The notes under the pieces: model-generated
Databases searched by the model: none
The model's input: only the letters and a program-made list of their open reading frames with translations
What the model was told of the DNA's origin: nothing
Program-made: the position numbers and the translations under genes
Source: an uncultured Roseburia sp.
GTDB taxonomy: Bacteria > Bacillota > Clostridia > Lachnospirales > Lachnospiraceae
Direction: 5' to 3'
DNA length: 64,000 nt
Assembly (NCBI GenBank): GCA_947647505.1
Contig: CANSKO010000016.1
Span: 1 to 64,000 of the forward strand
Shown here: in pieces, positions 25,405-33,381 of the stretch
How positions within the stretch are numbered: the first letter of the stretch is position 1
Layout: the number at the start of each line of letters is the position of its first letter

Positions 25405-25433
25405 ATTATAACATGCGCATCCCTTTTCGTCAC
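25405..25433 (-). promoter_or_regulatory. Promoter of the SseB-like gene
   Basis: GTGACG (25433-25428) and TATAAT (25410-25405), 17 bases apart, about 70 bases upstream of the start. Confidence 0.6.
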
Positions 25434-25508
25434 TCATTATTTTTACTTTTCAAACGCGCCTTTCTCATTGCGCGCGCTGCAAAGGAACCGGCCCGGCGAA
25501 ATTTTATT

Positions 25509-25536
25509 TTGTTTTTTCAACATAATATGCTACAAT
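25509..25536 (+). promoter_or_regulatory. Promoter of the cyclophilin gene
   Basis: TTGTTT (25509-25514) and TACAAT (25531-25536), 16 bases apart, 29 bases before the start codon. Confidence 0.6.
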
Positions 25537-25565
25537 GTAGTGCAGAAAAAATAAGGAGGTCTATT

Positions 25566-26087
25566 ATGACAAAATACCCAATCGTAACGATCGAAATGGA
25601 AAGCGGCGCAATCATAAAAGCAGAGCTCTATCCGGATATTGCGCCAAACACCGTCCGCAATTTCATCAGCCTGGTTACAGACGGCTTCTATGACGGACTG
25701 ATTTTCCATCGCGTCATACATGGTTTTATGATTCAGGGCGGCGACCCGGAGGGAAGCGGCATGGGCGGTCCCGGATATGCGATAAAAGGAGAATTTTCAC
25801 AGAACGGCTTTGCAAACGATTTGAAGCACACGGCCGGCGTATTGTCAATGGCCCGCTCTATGATGCCGGATTCCGCGGGCAGCCAGTTCTTCATTATGCA
25901 TAAGGACAGCCCGCATCTGGACGGCGCATACGCGGCTTTTGGAAAAGTAATCGAAGGCATGGACGTCGTCAATCAGATTGCGGAAACGGACGTAGATGGC
26001 AATGACCGTCCGATCAGCGAACAGAAAATGAAACGCGTCACCGCAGAGACATTTGGAGAAAGCTATCCGAAACCGGAGCTATGCTGA
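25566..26087 (+). CDS. Peptidyl-prolyl cis-trans isomerase, cyclophilin type
   Basis: 173 residues from the ATG at 25566, which has AAGGAGG six bases upstream. There is no signal peptide, so it should catalyse prolyl isomerisation in the cytoplasm. Cyclophilin motifs are clear: NFISLVTDGFYDGLIFHRVI with catalytic Arg, FMIQGGDPEGSGMGGPGY, MARSMMPDSAGSQFFI and LDGAYAAFGKVIEGMDVV. The C-terminal segment ends TAETFGESYPKPELC. A uracil permease gene starts 32 bases on and may share the transcript. Confidence 0.93.
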   Translation: MTKYPIVTIEMESGAIIKAELYPDIAPNTVRNFISLVTDGFYDGLIFHRVIHGFMIQGGDPEGSGMGGPGYAIKGEFSQNGFANDLKHTAGVLSMARSMMPDSAGSQFFIMHKDSPHLDGAYAAFGKVIEGMDVVNQIAETDVDGNDRPISEQKMKRVTAETFGESYPKPELC

Positions 26088-26119
26088 TTTTGTCCGTCTG
26101 ACAGAAGGGAGTTGATTCC

Positions 26120-27508
26120 ATGAACCATGAAACAGAACCCATTCGCAATGCCGCATCGCTTGGCATTCCCAAAATGCTGCTTCTGGGCCTGCAGCATATG
26201 TTCGCCATGTTTGGCGCAACTATTTTAGTCCCGATTCTCGTCAATAACTATTTTGAAGGCGAAGGCCTGTCGATTCAGGTCACGTTAATCTGCGCAGGGA
26301 TTGGCACGTTGTTTTTCCATGTCTGCTCCAAATTAAAAGTGCCTGCATTTCTGGGCTCTTCTTTTGCATTTCTGGGCGGATTTTCCACGGTCGCCAATCT
26401 GGATTCCGGCATCTTTTCCGATATGACGATGGGTGAAAAACTGCCCTATGCCTGCGGCGGCATCGTAGTGGCCGGACTGCTGTATCTGCTTTTAGCCCTC
26501 ATCATCAAATTTGCCGGCATAAAAAAGGTCATGCGTTTTCTGCCTCCGGTCGTAACCGGTCCCATTATTATCTGCATCGGCCTCTCTCTTGCGCCGTCCG
26601 CTATTGCAAACGCCTCTGCCAACTGGATTCTGGCTCTGACTGCCTTAGCTGTCATTATCGTATTTAACATCTGGGGCAAAGGCATGTTTCGCATTATACC
26701 GATTCTGCTTGGCGTCGTCATTTCCTACAGCGTGGCGCTGATTATGAATGCCTGCGGGCTGACAAATCCGGACGGCAGCGTCATTTTGGATTTTACAAAT
26801 GTCGCAGCCGCTTCTTTTGTCGGCATTCCGCCGTTTGAACTGTGTAAATTCGATCTGACGGCAATCCTTGTCATGGCGCCGATTGCGCTGGCCACCATGA
26901 TGGAGCATATTGGCGACATGTCGGCCATCTCCGCTACGGTTGGCGAAAACTTTATTGAAAACCCGGGACTGCACCGCACGCTGGCGGGAGACGGCCTTGC
27001 CACTTCTTTTTCCGCGCTCGTCGGAGGCCCGGCAAATACGACTTACGGAGAAAATACCGGCGTACTGGAACTGAGCAAAGTTTACGATCCAAATGTCATC
27101 CGCATCGCGGCGGTTTATGCAATCATCTTAAGCTTTCTGCCAAAATTTTCGGAAATCATCAGTTCCCTGCCGGCGGCAATTATCGGCGGCGTCAGCTTTA
27201 TGCTGTACGGCATGATTTCGGCCATTGGCATCCGCAACGTCGTGGAAAACCATGTAGATTTTACCAAATCCAGAAATCTGATTATTGCGGCCGTTATTCT
27301 CGTCTGCGGACTTGGCTTTTCAAACGGCCTGACCTTTACAATCGGAACAACTGCCATTACGCTGACCGGCCTTGCCATTGCAGCGATCGCCGGCATCCTT
27401 TTAAACGCTATTCTTCCCGGAAAGGACTATACATTTGGAGAAGATCCGGGCGCGGATGCCAGCCGCGGCGTTGATATGAATCCCATCAAAAAAGAAAAAG
27501 CCAGATAA
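26120..27508 (+). CDS. uraA: Uracil/xanthine permease, NCS2 family
   Basis: A 462-residue inner-membrane nucleobase:cation symporter with about 14 TM segments. NCS2 hallmarks are LLLGLQHMFAMFGATILVPIL near the start, SSFAFLGGF, the functional segment PIALATMMEHIGDMSAISATVGENF with its conserved Glu and His, and the QH-type NTTYGENTGVLELSKVYDP in the substrate site. It matches bacterial UraA in length and motifs better than xanthine carriers, though xanthine specificity cannot be fully excluded. Start has AAGGGAG upstream. No PyrR binding loop is visible ahead of it. Confidence 0.9.
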   Translation: MNHETEPIRNAASLGIPKMLLLGLQHMFAMFGATILVPILVNNYFEGEGLSIQVTLICAGIGTLFFHVCSKLKVPAFLGSSFAFLGGFSTVANLDSGIFSDMTMGEKLPYACGGIVVAGLLYLLLALIIKFAGIKKVMRFLPPVVTGPIIICIGLSLAPSAIANASANWILALTALAVIIVFNIWGKGMFRIIPILLGVVISYSVALIMNACGLTNPDGSVILDFTNVAAASFVGIPPFELCKFDLTAILVMAPIALATMMEHIGDMSAISATVGENFIENPGLHRTLAGDGLATSFSALVGGPANTTYGENTGVLELSKVYDPNVIRIAAVYAIILSFLPKFSEIISSLPAAIIGGVSFMLYGMISAIGIRNVVENHVDFTKSRNLIIAAVILVCGLGFSNGLTFTIGTTAITLTGLAIAAIAGILLNAILPGKDYTFGEDPGADASRGVDMNPIKKEKAR

Positions 27509-27534
27509 TCACCTGACTTTTCCCATGTATCAAA

Positions 27535-27577
27535 AAAACGCTTTGCAAAAGCCATATGGCAATTGCAAAGCGTTTTT
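27535..27577 (+). terminator. Bidirectional terminator after the uracil permease
   Basis: AAAACGCTTTGCAA (27535-27548) and TTGCAAAGCGTTTT (27563-27576) form a perfect 14-base stem with A/T runs on both sides. It can end transcription from both the plus-strand permease and the minus-strand small gene. Confidence 0.9.
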
Positions 27578-27614
27578 GATTGGAATCAATAAGGAAATTT
27601 ACACTGCAAACGTT

Positions 27615-27752
27615 CTATTCTTCTTCCTCAAAATTCTTCTGCGCCACTGCCGCCACCGCGCTGGTCACTGCCGATACGACGGTAACAACTGCAACTGTCA
27701 CAACAAAAAGAACAATGATTCCCAGAAATATTAATAATCCGCTTTCTGTCAT
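27615..27752 (-). CDS. 45-residue single-TM protein
   Basis: The ATG at 27752 follows AAAAGGAAG; the product is MTESGLLIFLGIIVLFVVTV then a Val/Ala-rich helix and ends QKNFEEEE. Residues 5-37 are almost wholly hydrophobic (V, A, L, I, T), with an acidic tail. No homolog recognised. It has a promoter upstream and a terminator downstream, so it looks like a stand-alone mini-gene. It may be a membrane microprotein or a toxin-like peptide; I see no antisense RNA partner. Confidence 0.6.
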   Translation of the reverse strand: MTESGLLIFLGIIVLFVVTVAVVTVVSAVTSAVAAVAQKNFEEEE

Positions 27753-27858
27753 ATTCCCAACTTCCTTTTCTATACGATTCTATACGATCTGCCGACGAAC
27801 CCGCCGCCATTCCTGCCGCATCGCAGAAGCTTTGGTGAATACGCCGCTGTATGGTGTC

Positions 27859-27887
27859 TATTATAACACACGCCGCCCTGTTTTGGA
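27859..27887 (-). promoter_or_regulatory. Promoter of the 45-residue gene
   Basis: TTCCAA (27887-27882) and TATAAT (27864-27859), 17 bases apart, about 105 bases before the start. Downstream, TATACGAT occurs twice in tandem (about 27771-27789). Confidence 0.55.
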
Positions 27888-27925
27888 ATAGCCTGAATAT
27901 AGAAAATTCTTCCTGACAGCGCCGT

Positions 27926-28105
27926 TTATTTGTACTTCTTATTGTACAGGCCGATCAATACCAGAATGCCCGCCAGTCCAACAAGCTGCATCATCAGTCC
28001 GGCAGCTTCAATTCTGCGCTGGCCTACGATTACAAGCGCAATACAGATAATCAGACATACCGCCGCTAAAATCCCGACAATCCATTTTCTGCTCTGTTCA
28101 TTCAT
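27926..28105 (-). CDS. 59-residue two-TM protein of the sugar ABC operon (DUF6903-like)
   Basis: Starts at 28105 with AAGGAGG eight bases upstream. Two hydrophobic segments (about 8-27 and 36-54) flank a short QRRIEA loop; it ends YNKKYK. Lachnospiraceae sugar ABC operons often carry such a short protein after the permease genes, and the pattern VVGQRRIEAAGLMMQLVGLAG resembles the DUF6903 family (from memory). Function unknown; perhaps a permease stabiliser. It begins 15 bases after the last permease stop. Confidence 0.75.
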   Translation of the reverse strand: MNEQSRKWIVGILAAVCLIICIALVIVGQRRIEAAGLMMQLVGLAGILVLIGLYNKKYK

Positions 28106-28120
28106 AGCATTCCCTCCTTA

Positions 28121-29005
28121 TTAACCTTTCAATCCGCCAAGACTCATGCCCTGCGTCAGCTTCTTCTGAACCATTATGTACAAAATCAGCGTCGGAAGCA
28201 TTACGATTACAAGACCCGCATACAGCTGCCCATAGTTTGCAGCCGCCCTCTGTGCCTGCGTCAGCTGCATCAGACCAACCGGAAGCGTTTTCGACGGCCC
28301 CGTCATAAGCGTCATGGCAATGATATACTCATTCCAGAAGGCAAGGAAATTAAATAAAATTACGGTAATAATACTTGGCAAAGCCATTGGCATCATAATC
28401 TGGATCATCGTCCGGAAGTAGCCCGCTCCATCCACATGCGCCGCTTCCTCATAGTCTTTGGGAATTGTAATAAAGAAACCGGACAGCAGATAAATCGTAA
28501 AGGGCAAAGCCGTCGCCGCGTATACAAGCGCAAGTACAAATAAATTATCCAGGAAAAATCCATCCTTCATGCCAATCTTTCTTAAAAATGAATCTGCATC
28601 GACAAGCATTAAGAAAATAGGCACTACGATATAGTTTACGTTGATAAAAATTCCCGCCATAAACATGACGTTAAACAGCTTGCTGAAACGGAAGCGATAC
28701 CTTGCAAGCACATACGATGCAGGCAGAGCCACGATCAGCAGGATAATAATTCCCAGCGCCGTTACCAGTACGGAATTCAGCATGTACTGACCCATGTTTG
28801 CTTTTTCAAACGCATCGATAAAGTTCTGGAAATAAAAGCCCTTTGGAACAGTCCAGGGATTGCCGTAAAATTCGGAATTTTCTTTAATGGATGCCATAAA
28901 TACCCATGCTACAGGTATGATAATACTGATTGCCAATGCCAGAAGCACAACATAGACAAAAAGCCTGTATAATGATTTTACACCCATTCCTTTTTCTTTT
29001 TTCAT
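28121..29005 (-). CDS. Carbohydrate ABC transporter permease, MalG type
   Basis: A 294-residue permease with six TM segments (about 12-32, 76-98, 110-130, 145-165, 190-212, 258-280). The EAA loop that docks the ATPase reads DYEEAAHVDGAGYFRTM, at about residues 196-212. It begins 12 bases after the MalF-type partner ends and is followed by a small membrane protein. No ATPase gene is present in this operon, so a shared MsmK-like ATPase elsewhere is expected, as is common in such clusters. Confidence 0.92.
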   Translation of the reverse strand: MKKEKGMGVKSLYRLFVYVVLLALAISIIIPVAWVFMASIKENSEFYGNPWTVPKGFYFQNFIDAFEKANMGQYMLNSVLVTALGIIILLIVALPASYVLARYRFRFSKLFNVMFMAGIFINVNYIVVPIFLMLVDADSFLRKIGMKDGFFLDNLFVLALVYAATALPFTIYLLSGFFITIPKDYEEAAHVDGAGYFRTMIQIMMPMALPSIITVILFNFLAFWNEYIIAMTLMTGPSKTLPVGLMQLTQAQRAAANYGQLYAGLVIVMLPTLILYIMVQKKLTQGMSLGGLKG

Positions 29006-29017
29006 GCGTGCCCCTCC

Positions 29018-29914
29018 TTAAAATTCTAACGGTTCCCGTTTTGTAACCAGATTTACAATCGCTGATAATCCAAACGAGAATAAAAATACGATAACGCCGA
29101 TTGCCATTCCATATCCATACGAGGAATTGGTATAAGCCTGCTTATACATATAGCTTAAGAACACTTCCGTCGCTCCGTCCGGCCCGCCGTTCGTCAGCGC
29201 TTTTACAAACTGGAAGCTTAAGTTAATAGAACTGATTATAAAAAAGGACAGCGTCGTCCTGATATTCGTCCAGATCAAAGGCAACGTAATGGAGAAGAAC
29301 TGCTGTACATGATTTGCGCCTTCCAGATCGGCGGATTCATACAGGCTTTCCGGTACGCTTGCCATACTTGCCATATACATGACCATGTAATAACCAATTG
29401 CCTGCCAGATCATGGCGATTACAAGACTGAATATTACGATTTTCTGATCTCCAAGCCAGAGAATCGGATCGGTATCCCCTCTGAAAATCCCGAGAATACT
29501 GTTTAACATTCCATTTGTCGGATCGTATATCGCGGAAAAAATTGCAGAAATAACGACTACCGATAAAATATTTGGAATATAGAAAATAACTCTGAAAAAA
29601 TTCTCTCCCTTGATTTTTTCTCTGGAAATAATTGCCGCAAAAATCAGGGAAAGGGCCATCGTCACTACCGTAACGCAGACTACCAGAAGTATTGTATTCT
29701 GAAATGAACGCAAAAAGTTGGTGTCCTGCATCAGCTTGCTGAAATTTTCCAGGCCGACAAACTCTTTGTTGTTGGAATATCCCCCCCATTTATAAAGAGA
29801 CATCCGAAATACGTTTATCGTCGGAATAACCATAAAAATAAAGAACAGAATGACCGCCGGCGCCACGCATACCCCGATAAAAACGCTCCTTGCTTTACCC
29901 TTTTTCACATCCAT
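29018..29914 (-). CDS. Sugar ABC transporter permease, MalF type
   Basis: About 298 residues from the ATG at 29914. GGAGG lies only one base before it, so an in-frame GTG at 29908, seven bases from that GGAGG, is equally likely; a longer ATG at 29959 lacks a site. Six TM segments begin with VFIGVCVAPAVILFFIFMVIP. The EAA loop reads SLYESADLEGANHVQQF. It follows a strong intergenic terminator after the binding-protein gene, so it is presumably made in smaller amounts. Confidence 0.9.
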   Translation of the reverse strand: MDVKKGKARSVFIGVCVAPAVILFFIFMVIPTINVFRMSLYKWGGYSNNKEFVGLENFSKLMQDTNFLRSFQNTILLVVCVTVVTMALSLIFAAIISREKIKGENFFRVIFYIPNILSVVVISAIFSAIYDPTNGMLNSILGIFRGDTDPILWLGDQKIVIFSLVIAMIWQAIGYYMVMYMASMASVPESLYESADLEGANHVQQFFSITLPLIWTNIRTTLSFFIISSINLSFQFVKALTNGGPDGATEVFLSYMYKQAYTNSSYGYGMAIGVIVFLFSFGLSAIVNLVTKREPLEF

Positions 29915-29962
29915 ACCTCCATTTCCTTCTTCCACCGGACAAAAAAACTTCCGGCTCACCTG

Positions 29963-29998
29963 AAAAAAGCGTTCCGAAGGCGGGAACCTTCGGAACGC
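29963..29998 (-). terminator. Internal terminator between the binding protein and permease genes
   Basis: GCGTTCCGAAGG and its complement form a perfect 12-base stem (29998-29987 with 29980-29969) followed by TTTTTT. Partial termination here would leave excess binding protein over permease. Confidence 0.9.
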
Positions 29999-30010
29999 CC
30001 CTCGTTATGT

Positions 30011-31417
30011 TTATTCCATTGCGCCTCTTAACTGGTCGCTTACTTCTTCTACGGACTTCTGCCAATCCGCTACTGTCTTGTCACCGCTTACAATACTGTT
30101 TACAGTGCCAAATAACGTATCAGCCATAGAAACGCCTTCTACAGGAGTTGTAGCAGCGAATCCGCCCATAACAGCCGTTGCGCCATTGTCATAGATGCTG
30201 TAGAACATTTTGTTCTCGCCTTCCAGCGTATCGCTCATGCCGGCGATCGGCTGAATTGCTCCGGATTCTGCAAAGATTGCTGCCGCTTCATCTGAATACA
30301 TATAAGCTACGAATTCTTTCGCCATATCCTGATTTTCTGCTGCTGCAGGAATCCACATCTGCTCAAAGAATGTGAAGGAAGATCCATTTTCACCAGCGTT
30401 TACTGCCGGAAGAGCCGTCATGCCCCACTCGAAGCCGTCAGCTCTCGGAGCTTCTGCCATTTCTCCCGGAAGCCATGTTCCATTCGGGCAGAAGATCGCT
30501 TTGTTGTCCAGAATTAACTGCTGGTTCTTTGTGAAGTTGTCATCGTTTGCATTTGCAACCGTCGTGCCCTCTGTGTACTCTGCCAGTTTGCCGATGATCT
30601 CAAATACTTTCGTTGCGTTCTCGCTCTCCCAGATGCCGTCTTCATATGTCATGCAGCTGTTGTAGAAATCAGCGCCGCCTGCAGAAGCCAGCAGAGCGTA
30701 TGTAAATGCATCAAAGTATCCCGTCGTCGGATAAGTAAACAATGCGATGTTTTCCGCTTTGGCTTTGTCGCCCAGCTCCCACATCTCATCCCATGTCTTC
30801 GGAACTTCCCAGCCTTTTTCATTTAACAGTCCTGCATTGTAGAACAGACCGCAGGGGCTGTAGAACATCGGAGCATAGTAGGTAACGCCATCGCCGTACG
30901 GATTCGTTCCAAGTGTATCAAAGAATCCCGGAATCACTTTATCCTTAACGGTTACGCTTTCGCCCGGAACCGTCATATCCATAACGTCCGTCAAAGCCAG
31001 AAGCGCTTTCTCTTTCGTCAGCGTCTCTGTCATAGCCGCTTCACGACCAGTCGCACAGTGGATAACATCCGGATAATCGCCAGCCTTCATGCTCGGGCTG
31101 ATTACGTCCTCGATCTTTTTGTCAACCGTAAGCTCTACGGTAACTCCAGGATGAGAAGCCTCGAATGCTTCCGCTACCTTCGTCCACATCTCAGCGCCGT
31201 ATCCGCCTTCGAATGCCGCCACTTTTAATGTCTGCTCTTCTACAGCTTCGCTTTCTTCCGGAGCAGTCGTATCTGCCGGCGGCGTTTCAACGTCGTCTAC
31301 AGGTTCTTCCGCCTGCTGATTCTCATCAGGAGTATCTTCCGTTTTGTCGCCACAGCCTGCAAACATCGTCGCAACCATTGAACCAGCCAATAAAAGTGAT
31401 ATTAATTTTCTTTTCAT
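30011..31417 (-). CDS. Sugar-binding lipoprotein of an NgcE-like ABC transporter
   Basis: 468 residues from the ATG at 31417, which has GGGAGG upstream. The signal peptide MKRKLISLLLAGSMVATMFA leads to lipobox Cys, then an acidic Thr/Pro/Glu linker (about 25-60) and a class I-type extracellular solute-binding domain with KAGDYPDVIHCATGREAAMT, FTYPTTGYFDAFTYALLASA and NDDNFTKNQQLILDNKAIF. These stretches recall the NgcE family (N-acetylglucosamine/chitobiose binding) seen in Actinobacteria and clostridia. The specificity is inference; a binding assay would settle it. First gene of the operon. Confidence 0.8.
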   Translation of the reverse strand: MKRKLISLLLAGSMVATMFAGCGDKTEDTPDENQQAEEPVDDVETPPADTTAPEESEAVEEQTLKVAAFEGGYGAEMWTKVAEAFEASHPGVTVELTVDKKIEDVISPSMKAGDYPDVIHCATGREAAMTETLTKEKALLALTDVMDMTVPGESVTVKDKVIPGFFDTLGTNPYGDGVTYYAPMFYSPCGLFYNAGLLNEKGWEVPKTWDEMWELGDKAKAENIALFTYPTTGYFDAFTYALLASAGGADFYNSCMTYEDGIWESENATKVFEIIGKLAEYTEGTTVANANDDNFTKNQQLILDNKAIFCPNGTWLPGEMAEAPRADGFEWGMTALPAVNAGENGSSFTFFEQMWIPAAAENQDMAKEFVAYMYSDEAAAIFAESGAIQPIAGMSDTLEGENKMFYSIYDNGATAVMGGFAATTPVEGVSMADTLFGTVNSIVSGDKTVADWQKSVEEVSDQLRGAME

Positions 31418-31473
31418 TCTTGTTCCTCCCAAAACTTTAACATTGTTAAGTCATAAACTGGAAATTCGAAATC

Positions 31474-31509
31474 CATCTGGCCAGATGACTTTGTGCGTAA
31501 TTGCACAAA
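31474..31509. promoter_or_regulatory. Paired palindromes in the sugar operon leader, candidate operator
   Basis: CATCTGGCCAGATG (31474-31487) is a perfect 14-base palindrome. Two bases further on, TTTGTGC and GCACAAA (31490-31496 and 31503-31509) form a seven-base inverted repeat with a 6-base centre. Both lie roughly 20-60 bases downstream of the promoter's start point. LacI/GntR-type regulators bind such sites. Confidence 0.5.
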
Positions 31510-31538
31510 TACTCTATTTCCATTTCGTTTATATGTGC

Positions 31539-31567
31539 ATCATAACATAATATCCCTATATATTCAA
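31539..31567 (-). promoter_or_regulatory. Promoter of the sugar ABC operon
   Basis: TTGAAT (31567-31562) and TATGAT (31544-31539), 17 bases apart, about 120 bases before the binding-protein start. Confidence 0.65.
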
Positions 31568-31570
31568 GCC

Positions 31571-31612
31571 AAAAAAAAGCAAATCCAACTAATTTTAAAA
31601 TTGAATTTGCTT
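31571..31612 (-). terminator. Terminator after the glucosaminidase gene
   Basis: AGCAAATTCAA and TTGGATTTGCT pair imperfectly across an A/T-rich loop, followed by a run of eight or more T on the minus strand, 25 bases after the stop at 31637. Confidence 0.7.
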
Positions 31613-31636
31613 TTTATACAAAAAACTGCATTTTAA

Positions 31637-33346
31637 TTAATAACTTTTCATTGCCTTAATCAACGTCATCAGCTTAACGGCATACGCCGGATCGGTCGCC
31701 CAGTTTCCATTTCCAAGATCCTGTACATATCTGGCGCAGCCGCGTTTGGAAGCCAGATAGGAAAACCTTGGATCGACACACGGCTGATTCAGACTTTCTT
31801 TGGATGCATACCCTTTCAGATGCTGCACCTGCGCCCGGATTCCGGTCGCCACATCCGGAAACGTTGCGCCGGCCGCGCCGTCATCCGTCGCTCCGATGCC
31901 GGAAAAATTACACTGTTCGGCGCTTACCTGTCCGCCAAACTGCAAATATCCCGTCTCCAGACAAACCTGCGCAAAAATCACTTCTGCCCGAACGCCTTCC
32001 AGTTCGCTTTCTTCTATGACAACTTCGCAAAATTCTTCAATATTTTTGGCGCCCCTGTCTTTATAAATTTCTGAAGGAAACCGTTTTCCGGAAACCTGAT
32101 AGACTGCCGCCATCTGATCTGCCGTCACTGTCGTCTCTCCCATGATGGCATACGCAGTCGAAGCGCCCTTCGCCTCGGAAAGCGTTCCGCTTCCGGCGGT
32201 AATCACGCCCTTGCCGTCGGAATATGCCTGCACCTTATAATAATAGGTTTTTCCGGAAACCACCTTCCGGTCCGTATAGTTCACCGTTGAGGACCCTGTT
32301 ACCGTCGCGATTCTGCGATATCCGCTGTACTGTGACTCGGAACGGAAGATCTTGTATTTTGTTGCGCCCGTCACTTTTTTCCATTTGAGCTTCAGCCCGT
32401 CGTCCGCCGTTGCCTGAATAGAAGAAATCTTTACCTGCTGCAGCGCGCGGTACGACACCGGATCGGAGTAGCCGCCCGTAATTCTCTCGCCGTCAAAGCT
32501 GCCCGCCGCGACAATTTTGTAGAAATATTTTTTCCCGCTTCGTACCGACTGATCCAGATATTTCCTGCTGTTGCTTCTGACCGTTGCAATCCGCCTGTAT
32601 CCGCTTCCCTTCCGGGCGCTGCGGTACACTTCATACGTCTGCGCTCCGCTTACCTTTTTCCAGGTAACCTGCATCCGGTCGGAAGCCAGCGACGCAATCG
32701 AAGTAATCTTTGTCTGTCCCAGCGTTCTCGCCTTATATGGAGCAGAATCGCTGCCGCATCCCGTATGTCCCTGATTTGTCGGACGCACCCTGTAAAAATA
32801 CGTTCGCCCCGGAATGACGTTTGTATCCGTATAACGCAGCGATGTTTTTCCATTTACCCGTCCGATTTCCTTATATCCGCCCGTTTCCCGTTCGGAACGG
32901 AAGATCTGATATCCGCTAGCGCCCTCCGATACGCTCCAGGATATCTGAAGCGCATTCTGCGACTTTACGCGGATCCGTTCGATGGTTACGTCGGACGGAG
33001 CCTTTGTCTTTACTGTGCTCTGCGCAGATTTCATTTCTTTTCCATTTGCGCGGCTGATCGGAACGATTTTGTAATAATAACTGATTCCCGCGGAAATGCC
33101 GGTATCGCGATAGGAAAGCGCTGCCGTCTGCGCAATTTTTATAAAATCAGCGTCCGAAGACGTTCGGCGGTATATCGCGTATTCCGCAGCCTGATCCAAC
33201 GCGTTCCACTTTACTTCAATTACCGTTCCTGACACTGCCGCTGCCTGCGCCTGCACTCCGGCAGCCGCATACGCGGTCTTTGGCGCGCATGCAGCCACAA
33301 ACAATATGCAAAGCAGCAGACACAATCCCTTCCATGTTCTTTTCAT
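31637..33346 (-). CDS. Exported glucosaminidase-domain hydrolase with four Fn3 repeats
   Basis: A 569-residue secreted protein. The signal peptide (about 1-28) has an internal Cys in AACAPKTAYAAAG but no downstream lipobox spacing. Four Fn3 repeats follow (about 30-110, 118-205, 212-295, 300-385), each ending in a YYYKV-like strand. A C-terminal catalytic domain (about 400-569) of the GH73 glucosaminidase type has EVIFAQVCLETGYLQFGG with the likely catalytic Glu and NFSGIGATDDG. It should cleave peptidoglycan glycan strands outside the cell. Second gene of an operon with the Fn3 amidase, 35 bases apart. Confidence 0.88.
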   Translation of the reverse strand: MKRTWKGLCLLLCILFVAACAPKTAYAAAGVQAQAAAVSGTVIEVKWNALDQAAEYAIYRRTSSDADFIKIAQTAALSYRDTGISAGISYYYKIVPISRANGKEMKSAQSTVKTKAPSDVTIERIRVKSQNALQISWSVSEGASGYQIFRSERETGGYKEIGRVNGKTSLRYTDTNVIPGRTYFYRVRPTNQGHTGCGSDSAPYKARTLGQTKITSIASLASDRMQVTWKKVSGAQTYEVYRSARKGSGYRRIATVRSNSRKYLDQSVRSGKKYFYKIVAAGSFDGERITGGYSDPVSYRALQQVKISSIQATADDGLKLKWKKVTGATKYKIFRSESQYSGYRRIATVTGSSTVNYTDRKVVSGKTYYYKVQAYSDGKGVITAGSGTLSEAKGASTAYAIMGETTVTADQMAAVYQVSGKRFPSEIYKDRGAKNIEEFCEVVIEESELEGVRAEVIFAQVCLETGYLQFGGQVSAEQCNFSGIGATDDGAAGATFPDVATGIRAQVQHLKGYASKESLNQPCVDPRFSYLASKRGCARYVQDLGNGNWATDPAYAVKLMTLIKAMKSY

Positions 33347-33381
33347 CGTATCTCATTCTCCTGTTATTTCAGATTTTTCTT

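Noticed and set aside
27628-27810. 60-codon minus-strand frame overlapping the 45-residue gene
   Set aside because: Different frame with Arg/Ser/Cys-rich product and no ribosome site; the 45-residue frame fits better.
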